A stretch of DNA of 64,000 bases from Corynebacterium durum (GTDB taxonomy: Bacteria > Actinomycetota > Actinomycetes > Mycobacteriales > Mycobacteriaceae). The translations under genes and the position numbers were made by a program. Numbering within the stretch: position 1 is the stretch's first letter; each line of letters opens with the position of its first letter. Shown in pieces: positions 34,868 through 42,156 of this stretch. The stretch spans positions 930,001-994,000 of the forward strand of contig NZ_CP047200.1 in assembly GCF_030408675.1 (NCBI RefSeq), given 5' to 3'. The notes under the pieces were generated by a model. The model saw nothing but the letters and a program-made list of their open reading frames with translations. It was not told where the DNA came from and searched no databases.

Positions 34868-36706
34868 GTGCTGACAAAGTTTAAGAGTTCTTTCTCAGCG
34901 TTCGTGCGTAATGAAACCTCGGGCGCTACGTTGCTCCTCGCGGCCACTATTGTGGCATTGCTATGGGCCAACCTGGGCGGCCATTCCTACGAGCATTTCT
35001 GGCACACGCATTTCTCCATTCACCTGGGCGACGTTTTCTCAGTTGATATGTCGCTGCAGCACTGGATCAATGACGGCCTGATGATGATGTTTTTCTTCCT
35101 AGTCAGCCTTGAAGTCAAGCACGACTTTGTGATGGGAGAACTGCGTGAATGGCGGCGCGCCAGCGTGCCGGTGGTAGCCGCTGTTGCTGGTTTGATTGTT
35201 CCCGCGTTGATTTTCTACGCCTTCAACGCGGGCACCGATGACGCCGATGCGTGGGGAGTGGTGATTTCCACGGACACCGCCTTTGTGATGGGCATTCTCG
35301 CAGTGTTCGGCAACAGGCTTCCCGTGCAGCTGCGTGCGTTTTTGGTCACCCTCGCCGTGGTGGACGACGTCGGATCGCTGCTGGTCATCGCCACCGTGTA
35401 CACGGAGCGCATCAGCTTTGTCCCGCTGATCGGTGTGGTTGTTATTGCCGCCCTGTTGTTCCTGGTTCAGCGCGCTCGTGTATACCGTTCGTCCGTCTAC
35501 ATTGCAGCTGGTGCGACTCTGTGGCTGCTGTTCTTAGCATCCGGCGTGCACGCCACCATTGCAGGTGTAGTTCTTGGTCTTCTGCTTCCGGTCTTTCCGC
35601 CGGAGCGTAGCGAGGTGCTCCGCGCGGAGGAGCTAACACATCACTTCCGCCGCACCCCAGTCGCATCCACTGGTAGCGCCGCTGTGATCGGTATTCTGCG
35701 TTCGGTTTCCATCAACGAGCGTATGCAACTGGCCCTCGCGCCGATCGTGAATCTGATTGTTGTGCCCGTGTTCGCCCTGTCCAACGCCGGTGTGATCATC
35801 TCCGGCGAGACGCTGCAGCACGCCTTTAAGTCGCCGCTGACCTGGGGTATTATCGCCGGTCTTGTCGGTGGTAAGTATCTGGGTGTGTTCGGCGCAAGCA
35901 TTATTGCCACCAAGCTGCGTATTGGCGAACTCGCGCAGTGCTTGGCTTACCGCCACATCAATGCTGGCTCGATGCTCACCGGTATTGGCTTTACCATTTC
36001 CCTGTTTATCATTGACCTGGCCATTAAGGATGAAACTGCGCAGTCGGATGCACGTATCGGTGTGTTGACGGCGTCGATACTCGCCGCAATTATCGGCATG
36101 GTGGCGTTGGTACTGACTGCGGCTTACGACGCCCGTCATGCCCCTGAACGCACGCGCCTTAACCGTTCCATTGACCCCAAGCGTGACCATATTCTGGGTG
36201 ACCCGAATGCTCCGCTGACCCTCGTGGAATACGCGCAGTTGGGTGGCGTGGATGACACCACAGTGGAAGAAGTGGTGCGCGAGGTGCGCGACTACTTTGG
36301 CGATGACCTGCGTTTTGTCTTCCGCCACAACCCGATAGGGGATGAGACGGCAGAGCGTGCAGCGGAGGCACTGGAAGCGGTGCATGCGCAGAGTCCAGAA
36401 CTGTTTAATTACGCCCGCACTGAGTTGTCACGCCTGTGCGAAGACGAGGAGCTGGATTCGCGTGTTATTCGTCGCGCCGCCGTCGATGTTGGCTCCAACC
36501 TGCCTCGACTAGAGAAGGATATGCGGCAACGCACCTACCTGTCGCGCATCCACGACGATGCCGACGATGCACTGGGCATGGGCCTGACCAGCACCCCGAC
36601 GTTCTTCATAGGCGATGAAATCTACGAAGGCCCCATCGAATCCAATGCGATTATCGCGGCGTTGGAAGCTACCCGTACTGCAGAAATCACGACCGTAGGA
36701 GTCTAG
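34868..36706 (+). CDS. nhaA: Na+/H+ antiporter NhaA fused to a thioredoxin-like domain
   Basis: 612 residues from GTG 34868. The first ~425 form NhaA: helix 4 has LVTLAVVDDVGSLLVIATVYT with the two transport Asp residues, and helix 10 reads PVFALSNAGV. Residues ~430–605 are a DsbA/thioredoxin_4-type domain as known from actinobacterial NhaA fusions. Its redox site is degenerate: where CxxC should follow VEY, the sequence is AQLGGVDD (G459–D463), with no cysteine, while the cis-Pro loop STPT (P577) is kept. The antiporter exports Na+ against H+; the tail probably has a binding, not redox, role. Sits between two SDR genes. Confidence 0.92.
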   Translation: MLTKFKSSFSAFVRNETSGATLLLAATIVALLWANLGGHSYEHFWHTHFSIHLGDVFSVDMSLQHWINDGLMMMFFFLVSLEVKHDFVMGELREWRRASVPVVAAVAGLIVPALIFYAFNAGTDDADAWGVVISTDTAFVMGILAVFGNRLPVQLRAFLVTLAVVDDVGSLLVIATVYTERISFVPLIGVVVIAALLFLVQRARVYRSSVYIAAGATLWLLFLASGVHATIAGVVLGLLLPVFPPERSEVLRAEELTHHFRRTPVASTGSAAVIGILRSVSINERMQLALAPIVNLIVVPVFALSNAGVIISGETLQHAFKSPLTWGIIAGLVGGKYLGVFGASIIATKLRIGELAQCLAYRHINAGSMLTGIGFTISLFIIDLAIKDETAQSDARIGVLTASILAAIIGMVALVLTAAYDARHAPERTRLNRSIDPKRDHILGDPNAPLTLVEYAQLGGVDDTTVEEVVREVRDYFGDDLRFVFRHNPIGDETAERAAEALEAVHAQSPELFNYARTELSRLCEDEELDSRVIRRAAVDVGSNLPRLEKDMRQRTYLSRIHDDADDALGMGLTSTPTFFIGDEIYEGPIESNAIIAALEATRTAEITTVGV

Positions 36707-36707
36707 G

Positions 36708-37415
36708 ATGACTACTCGAACCATTGTTGTTGCCGGCGGTTCCTCCGGTATCGGTTTGGCGGTGGCGCAAAAAGCTGTGGTTGACGGTTGGCGTACCATC
36801 ATCGTTGATCGCCAGGAGCCCACCGAACCGGTGGACGCCACATTTTTTCATTGTGACCTGCTAGATAATGACTCCGCCCACCAGGTCTTAGACGGTATTG
36901 TTCGTGATCAAGAGCGTATCGACGCCCTGGTCATCAGCGCCGGTGGTGCCATGAACGGCAGGCTGGAGTCCAAGACAATGGAGGAGTGGGACAACTACTA
37001 CTCCAATGACACATTGCTTGTGTTACGCACCACCCGCATACTGTTGCCACGTTTGAGGGAAACTGCCGAACGCTATGGCATTGCCGATATCGTGGTCATG
37101 GGTTCCATTGCCGGTACCACAGCGTTTGAAGATGCGGCGGTGTACGGTTCGATCTCTGCAGCACGCAACGCTTTAGGGGAGCAGCTGCGCCTTGAACTGC
37201 GCGGTGAGCGCATCCGTGCCCGGACTATTGCCACAGGTTATGTGGAGACACCGCTGACAAAGCGCATGAGCATGAACGCAGTGACCGAACAAATGGGGCA
37301 AGATCCGTTGCGCCCCAGGGATATTGCGGAGATTGTGCATCATGGGATCAATCTGCCGCCTGAGGTGACAGTGCACAACATTGTTGTGGTGCCCACTAAG
37401 CAAGGCTGGGCATAA
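36708..37415 (+). CDS. SDR-family protein lacking the catalytic lysine
   Basis: 235 residues. Rossmann motif AGGSSGIG (9–16) and SAGG (77–80) are intact. The active-site motif reads Y146-GSI-S150, so Lys is again replaced by Ser, while the upstream Ser is kept in VVMGSIAG. It starts 1 bp after nhaA behind GTAGGAG. Both SDRs in this operon have the same lesion, which suggests selected loss of standard catalysis. Confidence 0.88.
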   Translation: MTTRTIVVAGGSSGIGLAVAQKAVVDGWRTIIVDRQEPTEPVDATFFHCDLLDNDSAHQVLDGIVRDQERIDALVISAGGAMNGRLESKTMEEWDNYYSNDTLLVLRTTRILLPRLRETAERYGIADIVVMGSIAGTTAFEDAAVYGSISAARNALGEQLRLELRGERIRARTIATGYVETPLTKRMSMNAVTEQMGQDPLRPRDIAEIVHHGINLPPEVTVHNIVVVPTKQGWA

Positions 37416-37461
37416 AGCCGCATTTCGTGCGCATTGTTGTTGCGTCAACAAGGCGCGTAGC

Positions 37462-37671
37462 ATGAATGCCATGCAGATGCGGTTAATAGTCACGCTTGAC
37501 GATGAACTAGTGGCCAAGGCCAGCAAACTCACCTCCATCACCGACCATTCTGCCCTCGTTCACGCGGCGCTGGAAGCGTTAATCCAGGACCAAACAGAGC
37601 GCCAACTCGGCGAGCCGACAACCTCTGAGGCTATGCCGCAGCGCACACACCTCATTGTGAAAAAGCAATAA
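37462..37671 (+). CDS. VapB-like ribbon-helix-helix antitoxin, orphan
   Basis: 69 residues. The core MRLIVTLDDELVAKASKLTSITDHSALVHAALEALI is a VapB-type ribbon-helix-helix DNA-binding domain; a short polar tail follows where VapB proteins bind their toxin. No PIN-domain VapC frame lies next to it in either direction, so it is an orphan antitoxin or a regulator derived from one. ATG 37462 has AAGG upstream; ATGs at 37471 and 37477 are alternatives. It follows the SDR–nhaA operon by 46 bp. Confidence 0.75.
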   Translation: MNAMQMRLIVTLDDELVAKASKLTSITDHSALVHAALEALIQDQTERQLGEPTTSEAMPQRTHLIVKKQ

Positions 37672-38061
37672 TTAGGGGCATGCCGACCTCCTGGATGGAA
37701 TGTGCTGCCGTTGGCTTTGAAAGTGTGCTTATGCTCAAGCATGAAAATCGGGTGTTTTTCGGCCTGGGGATAAGTGCACTTTGCATGCTTGTCATATAGG
37801 TCCACTGCCAGGTACGAAAACAGGGTGTTTCCGTACCCACCGGTAGACCTTTTCCTATGCAAAAGTTTGCACTAACGGTGTTCAAGAGCTTGTCCTGCAG
37901 AGTGTATATACCATCAAGCTCGACAACACCCATTCCTGAACCTGAACGTATACATACTTCACGTAACACCAGTGCCCACGCGAAAAGCACCCCGGCCGTA
38001 GTGGTGCCGGGGTGCTCGGGTGCCTTGTGGAGAGAGCACCCAGTCTAGTGTGCTGTAGCTC
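37672..38061. other. Intergenic stretch after the antitoxin gene
   Basis: 390 bp without a supported gene. The right end holds the terminator of the small peptide gene (37982–38015). GGGTGTTT occurs twice (near 37750 and 37823) next to A-rich runs, but I cannot assign a function. Confidence 0.45.
37982..38015 (-). terminator. Rho-independent terminator of the small peptide gene
   Basis: A perfect 10-bp GC-rich stem (arms 37987–37996 and 38006–38015) with a 9-base loop is followed on the minus strand by TTTT. It lies 46 bp after the peptide stop codon and terminates only that transcript. Confidence 0.85.
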
Positions 38062-38145
38062 TTATGAGGACAGCCCGCCGATGAAGGAACGAATGTGCCA
38101 AACGGTGGACAGGGGGACGAGCCACAGGGTGTCAAGGCTGAACAT
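38062..38145 (-). CDS. Small hydrophobic peptide gene (27 aa)
   Basis: 27 codons: MFSLDTLWLVPLSTVW then HIRSFIGGLSS. AGGAG lies at ideal spacing before the ATG and a strong terminator follows, so the gene forms a complete transcription unit. The peptide is hydrophobic with one His-Ile-Arg turn and two Trp, consistent with a membrane-associated or amphipathic helix. A leader hairpin may form at 38201–38219. Candidate roles are a small porin, a cytolysin-like peptide or a type I toxin; no family is recognised. Confidence 0.6.
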   Translation of the reverse strand: MFSLDTLWLVPLSTVWHIRSFIGGLSS

Positions 38146-38420
38146 GTTGTACTCCTAGTTGTTTTCAATGAATGTGTACGTGTTCAAGGGTAAAACTATT
38201 GGCGTGGCTCTGCCACACCGGTATAAATGCGCATCAATTTCCACAAATCCGCACCTGAGAAAACGTATAAAGAGTCTCGCGGGTCACATCAAAACGCCAG
38301 GAAGAAGCGCTCCCTGTATCCGATTTTTTCTCAACAAAAATATAGGGGGAGTGACATAGGGGAGCAAAAGTAGGGTAGGCTCTACCCTATTCTGTGTGAC
38401 TTTTGAGGCTTGTGAACAGG
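38146..38420. promoter_or_regulatory. Promoter/leader region of the small peptide gene
   Basis: 275 bp upstream of the peptide gene on the minus strand and downstream of the AbrB gene. It has a leader stem-loop at 38201–38219 (GGCGTGGC / GCCACACC) and TATACC-like –10 candidates nearby. No other gene is evident. Confidence 0.45.
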
Positions 38421-38684
38421 CTAAATCTCACCCTTGCCAAATGCTGCGTCCATGACGTCTTGGTACTCGGCTGGGTTGACAAGTGCGATGCCGCGTTCCT
38501 TGTCAGCGAGCATGAGCAGCGTTGCACCAGGTTCCAGGTTGAAAATATCGCGCACTTCCTTCGGGATCACAATCTGGGATTTTGGCCCGAGTTTGACCAT
38601 CCCGATGTACTTCCCTTCGTAACTCTGATCGGCTCCCCGATTGCCATCATCAGCCACAGTTATGCTCCCATCGCACTCTGACAT
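38421..38684 (-). CDS. AbrB/MazE/SpoVT-type DNA-binding protein
   Basis: 87 residues. Residues ~29–75 form a swapped-hairpin AbrB domain (KLGPKSQIVIPKEVRDIFNLEPGATLLMLADKERGIALV). The ~28 N-terminal residues are polar and extra to the family; an internal ATG (38600) with AAGGGAAG upstream would give a 59-residue AbrB core. No PIN or MazF toxin lies beside it. It is probably a small transcription factor acting on its own or nearby promoters. Confidence 0.85.
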   Translation of the reverse strand: MSECDGSITVADDGNRGADQSYEGKYIGMVKLGPKSQIVIPKEVRDIFNLEPGATLLMLADKERGIALVNPAEYQDVMDAAFGKGEI

Positions 38685-38837
38685 TGCACCTTAACGGCGG
38701 TACGTAGGGAAGTCTACTCCAGCGGCCACATCTACCAGCCCACACCCCAAAAATCACTCACATGCTGACCAGATCGTTCCGCTTTCTGGCCAGCGCATCC
38801 CTGGTGGCGATATCTCCAGTCCAGCACACTAGACACC

Positions 38838-39389
38838 ATGAGAACAGCAATCATTGTGATGGATGTGCAGGAATCGTTTCGTCAGTTGCCGGTGTGGGCG
38901 GAGGTATCCAACCCAGAGATCGTGCGGGACGTCGATACGCTGGTGCAGCAGGCCCGAGCGGAGGGGCATGCGGTGGTGTGGGTGATGCATGCCGCGCCGG
39001 GAAGCGGAACCGCCTTTGACCCGGAATTGGGACATGTGCGATTGATGGAGGGGCTCACACCCGATCCAGGCGAGCCGACGTTTGTCAAAACCACAAGGAA
39101 TGCGTTTACCAGCACCGAGCTTGCGCGGTATCTCACTCAGGAGCACATCACGCACCTAGTGATCGTGGGCATCCAAACGGAGCAGTGCTGCGAGACCACA
39201 GCGCGTCTGGCGGCGGATATGGGGTACGACGTTACGTTTGTCACCGATGCCACCGCTACGTTCCCTATCGTTCGCCCCGACACAGGCGAGGTGCTGCCTG
39301 CCCATGAGGTTATCGAACGCACCGAATACGCGCTAGCAGGGCGGTTCGCGCATATTGAATCGAAGGACGCAGTAAGCTGGCGCAGGTGA
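38838..39389 (+). CDS. Isochorismatase-like cysteine hydrolase
   Basis: 183 residues. The catalytic triad motifs are visible: VMDVQESF (Asp), VKTTRNAF (Lys) and VGIQTEQCCETTARLA (Cys). The family includes nicotinamidases, N-carbamoylsarcosine amidases and isochorismatases; the substrate cannot be told. It overlaps the GlxA-type regulator by 4 bp, so the two form an operon in which the regulator probably controls the hydrolase. Confidence 0.9.
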   Translation: MRTAIIVMDVQESFRQLPVWAEVSNPEIVRDVDTLVQQARAEGHAVVWVMHAAPGSGTAFDPELGHVRLMEGLTPDPGEPTFVKTTRNAFTSTELARYLTQEHITHLVIVGIQTEQCCETTARLAADMGYDVTFVTDATATFPIVRPDTGEVLPAHEVIERTEYALAGRFAHIESKDAVSWRR

Positions 39390-40276
39390 ATACCGTCGTG
39401 TTCGTGGTGCCTGACCGCGTTCAGCTTCTCGACATCGCTGGACCCGCCCAGGTGTTCAGCACCCTCCGCGATCTCACTGGCGAGCCCTCCACCATTGTTT
39501 ATGTGGGGGAGCAGCAAACCGTCCAGTCGAAACAAGGGCTACCAGTGAATGTGAGCACCGACTGGCCGGGCCTTACGCCGGATGATCTGCTGATCATTCC
39601 CGGTTTTGCAGCTACGGCACACCCGCTCAACAATAATCTGCTCGCCAGCATCGCAGCGCATCATGCTGCAGGCGGCACAATCGCCAGTATTTGTGCAGGT
39701 GCGTTCATCGTGGCGGAGGCAGGGCTTCTCGACGGCCGCCGTGCCACCACCCACCACGACCTTCAAGACACCCTCGGCGCGCGCTACCCTCGTGTCCACG
39801 TGGTGCGTGACGTGCTATTTGTCGGTGGTCAGGGCATCTACACCTCCGCCGGGATTGCCAGTGGCATCGACCTATCCCTGCACCTAGTGGAGCAACATTT
39901 CGGCGCGCGGATTGCGGCCCGCATTGCTAGGACCATGGTGGTGTACGCCCGCCGCAACGGAAACATGGAGCAGCACAGTGTGATACTGCGCTATCGTGAC
40001 CACTGCGATGATCTGGTGCACCGCATCCAGGATTTTTTGAATGATCATTTTGCCCAGAGCTTTACACTCGCGGACTTGGCCCGGCGCGGCAACGTTAGCG
40101 AACGCACCCTGAGCAGGTCTTTTATGAAGAATATTGGGCTAACGCCGAGCCAGTACCAACGGGCTGTGCGCCTGGAACATGCGGAGCTGTTGGTCGCGCA
40201 GGGTGCCACGATGGAGCAGGCGGCACGGCAGGTTGGTTTTGCGGATGCCAGATCGTTGCGTAAGCATCGCGCTTAG
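39386..40276 (+). CDS. GlxA-type regulator (DJ-1/PfpI domain + AraC HTH)
   Basis: 296 residues from GTG 39386. Residues ~1–185 are a DJ-1/PfpI-like class I amidotransferase domain with the nucleophile-elbow Cys in SICAGAFIVAEAGLL. Residues ~205–296 are an AraC HTH pair (FAQSFTLADLARRGNVSERTLSRSFMKNIGLTPSQYQRAVRLEHAELLV). This is the GlxA/FtrA/ArgR-type regulator of catabolic genes. The second HTH ends early (ADARSLRKHRA), so the C-terminus is slightly short. Confidence 0.93.
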   Translation: MNTVVFVVPDRVQLLDIAGPAQVFSTLRDLTGEPSTIVYVGEQQTVQSKQGLPVNVSTDWPGLTPDDLLIIPGFAATAHPLNNNLLASIAAHHAAGGTIASICAGAFIVAEAGLLDGRRATTHHDLQDTLGARYPRVHVVRDVLFVGGQGIYTSAGIASGIDLSLHLVEQHFGARIAARIARTMVVYARRNGNMEQHSVILRYRDHCDDLVHRIQDFLNDHFAQSFTLADLARRGNVSERTLSRSFMKNIGLTPSQYQRAVRLEHAELLVAQGATMEQAARQVGFADARSLRKHRA

Positions 40277-40282
40277 CGCGGA

Positions 40283-41179
40283 TCAGTCCGGCTCGCCCAA
40301 AAATTCCCTGATCGCTGGCCATTCCCGCTCGGCTTGCTCCCGCCCGGCGCGGTAGGATTCTTGGAGTTTATGCAGGTTGCGTTCCCGGTTTTCCACTGAC
40401 ATGTTCTCGGCGAAGAACAGGTAGGCGTTGCCGCCACGTTCCAGATCGAGGAGTCGGGCGCGGGTGGCGTTGTAGTGGTCGGGCCGCGCTATCAGGGCGT
40501 CGGCAATGGCCGGGTGGGTGCGAAAGACCTGGCGCAGGATGCCCGCAGGGGTGGCTTTGCCTTTGGTGTAGGCGCGCGGCCTGCTCATGATCACTAGAAA
40601 GCGCCGGAATCCTGCAGCTTCAGCAGCATCGATGGGGATGCCTCCGCTGGGGCCGAGGGCGCCGTCGGCGTAGAGCTCGCCGTCAACGTGGGGCATGATC
40701 ATGAAACCGGGCATGGTGGAGGAAGCGCGGACGCGGAGCATCAGGGCGTCGATAGTGGAAGTGTGGTCGCGGTTCCACCAGGTCATGCTGCCGGTGTCTA
40801 CGTGGAATGCCCCGATGCTGAAGGGGGTGGGGTTTCGGAGGAAGGCGGGAAAATCGAAGGCGGCGATGCGCCCGCCGGAATGCTCAAAGGTGCGTAGTGG
40901 TGCTTCGTGGTAGATGTAGGTGCTGTCGAAATAGCCGCGTCCCCGCACGAAAGACCCCCAACCGCCCGTGCGCGGGTTGGCACCAATGCTGACAAAACTC
41001 TCCCGAGTGCGCAGCGGATCGCCCGCCAGAAAGTTCGCCGTGTGCGAGGCACCTGCGGACACGCCGCCCACCCAACCGAACTCGATGCCCTCACGCATGA
41101 GCTTTTCGACGACCGCCCCGGTGTAGCTATTGCGCATGCCACCGCCCTCAATGACCAGCGCAGTGTCAGAAAACCGCAT
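40283..41179 (-). CDS. Patatin-like phospholipase
   Basis: 298 residues from ATG 41179. Patatin motifs are complete: oxyanion loop EGGGMRN, nucleophile GVSAGAS (GxSxG) and the Asp of the dyad in DGALGPSGGIP. It belongs to the RssA/YjjU-like bacterial patatins with Ser/Asp lipid acyl-hydrolase activity on the cytosolic side. It lies 4 bp after the DUF808 gene on the same strand and is convergent with the regulator. The substrate is unknown. Confidence 0.92.
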   Translation of the reverse strand: MRFSDTALVIEGGGMRNSYTGAVVEKLMREGIEFGWVGGVSAGASHTANFLAGDPLRTRESFVSIGANPRTGGWGSFVRGRGYFDSTYIYHEAPLRTFEHSGGRIAAFDFPAFLRNPTPFSIGAFHVDTGSMTWWNRDHTSTIDALMLRVRASSTMPGFMIMPHVDGELYADGALGPSGGIPIDAAEAAGFRRFLVIMSRPRAYTKGKATPAGILRQVFRTHPAIADALIARPDHYNATRARLLDLERGGNAYLFFAENMSVENRERNLHKLQESYRAGREQAEREWPAIREFLGEPD

Positions 41180-41183
41180 GAAT

Positions 41184-42104
41184 CTAGTGCTTTTTGCGGA
41201 AAGGAAGCAGGTGCATGACGCCCACAATCAGGGCACCGACGATGCTGCCGACGATGAGTGAGCAGAACGTATCCACAAGCCATTCGGCGAAACCACCCAG
41301 GTGATGAACCGCGTGGGTTGCATGGTGGATGATGTCATGCGGAGTGTGCCAGCCAAGCTGGTCCAACCCAGATACGATGATGTGCCCGCCGACCCACAGC
41401 ATGGCGAACGTGCCGATTACGGCGATGATGTTCAAAAGACGGGGCATCGCTGCCACCATTCCACGCCCAAGTTTCTGCGCCCCGGCGCTGTCGCGGGAGG
41501 CTAATCCCATCCCCACATCGTCCATCTTCACCAGCAGGCCCACCACTCCGTAGACCAGTGCGGTAATCCCGATGGCCACGATGATGAGCACAATAGTGCG
41601 CATGGCCAAGGGTTCGGCTGCGACCTCGTTGAGGGAGATGACCATGATCTCTGCGCTGAGGATTAGGTCAGTGGTGACTGCGCCGCGCACCAGCTTGTTT
41701 TCCGCATCGGGTCCGGTATCCACTGCGGCTTCCTCGTGGTCCTCGTGGCCGCTGATTTTCTCCCAGACTTTCTCGGCACCCTCAAAACACAAGTAGGCAC
41801 CACCCAGCATCAATATGGGGTTCAGTAACCACGGGGCAAGCCAACTGAGCAGCAGTGCCACAGGCAGAATGATCACCAATTTGTTGAACAGTGAGCCTTT
41901 GGCGATGCGCCAGATGATGGGGAGTTCGCGCGCCGGGGTGACTCCTTGGACGAAGCGGGGGGTGACGGCGGCGTCGTCAACAACGATTCCTGTGGCCTTG
42001 GCGCTGGTTTTTCCTGCGGCGGCGGCGACATCATCGATGCTGGCTGAGGCTGTTTTGGCGATGAGCGCGACGTCGTCAAGCAGTGCTGCAAGACCTCCGG
42101 GCAT
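41184..42104 (-). CDS. DUF808 (YedI-like) membrane protein
   Basis: 306 residues. The N-terminus GGLAALLDDVALIAKTASASIDDVAAAAGKTSAKATGIVVDDAAVTPRFV is the DUF808 hallmark and is followed by seven or eight membrane helices with a His/Glu-rich loop (GHEDHEEA). Function is unknown; a transporter role has been suggested for the family. ATG 42104 has GGAG upstream. It shares a strand with the P-type ATPase (52 bp) and patatin genes. Confidence 0.92.
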   Translation of the reverse strand: MPGGLAALLDDVALIAKTASASIDDVAAAAGKTSAKATGIVVDDAAVTPRFVQGVTPARELPIIWRIAKGSLFNKLVIILPVALLLSWLAPWLLNPILMLGGAYLCFEGAEKVWEKISGHEDHEEAAVDTGPDAENKLVRGAVTTDLILSAEIMVISLNEVAAEPLAMRTIVLIIVAIGITALVYGVVGLLVKMDDVGMGLASRDSAGAQKLGRGMVAAMPRLLNIIAVIGTFAMLWVGGHIIVSGLDQLGWHTPHDIIHHATHAVHHLGGFAEWLVDTFCSLIVGSIVGALIVGVMHLLPFRKKH

Positions 42105-42156
42105 AGTGACACTCCAGTGGGGTAGTAGGCAGTAAGCCCTATAATCTTACCTTTAT

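Noticed and set aside
37652..37990. 112-codon minus-strand frame after the antitoxin gene
   Set aside because: Its start runs into the peptide-gene terminator and the sequence has no family features.
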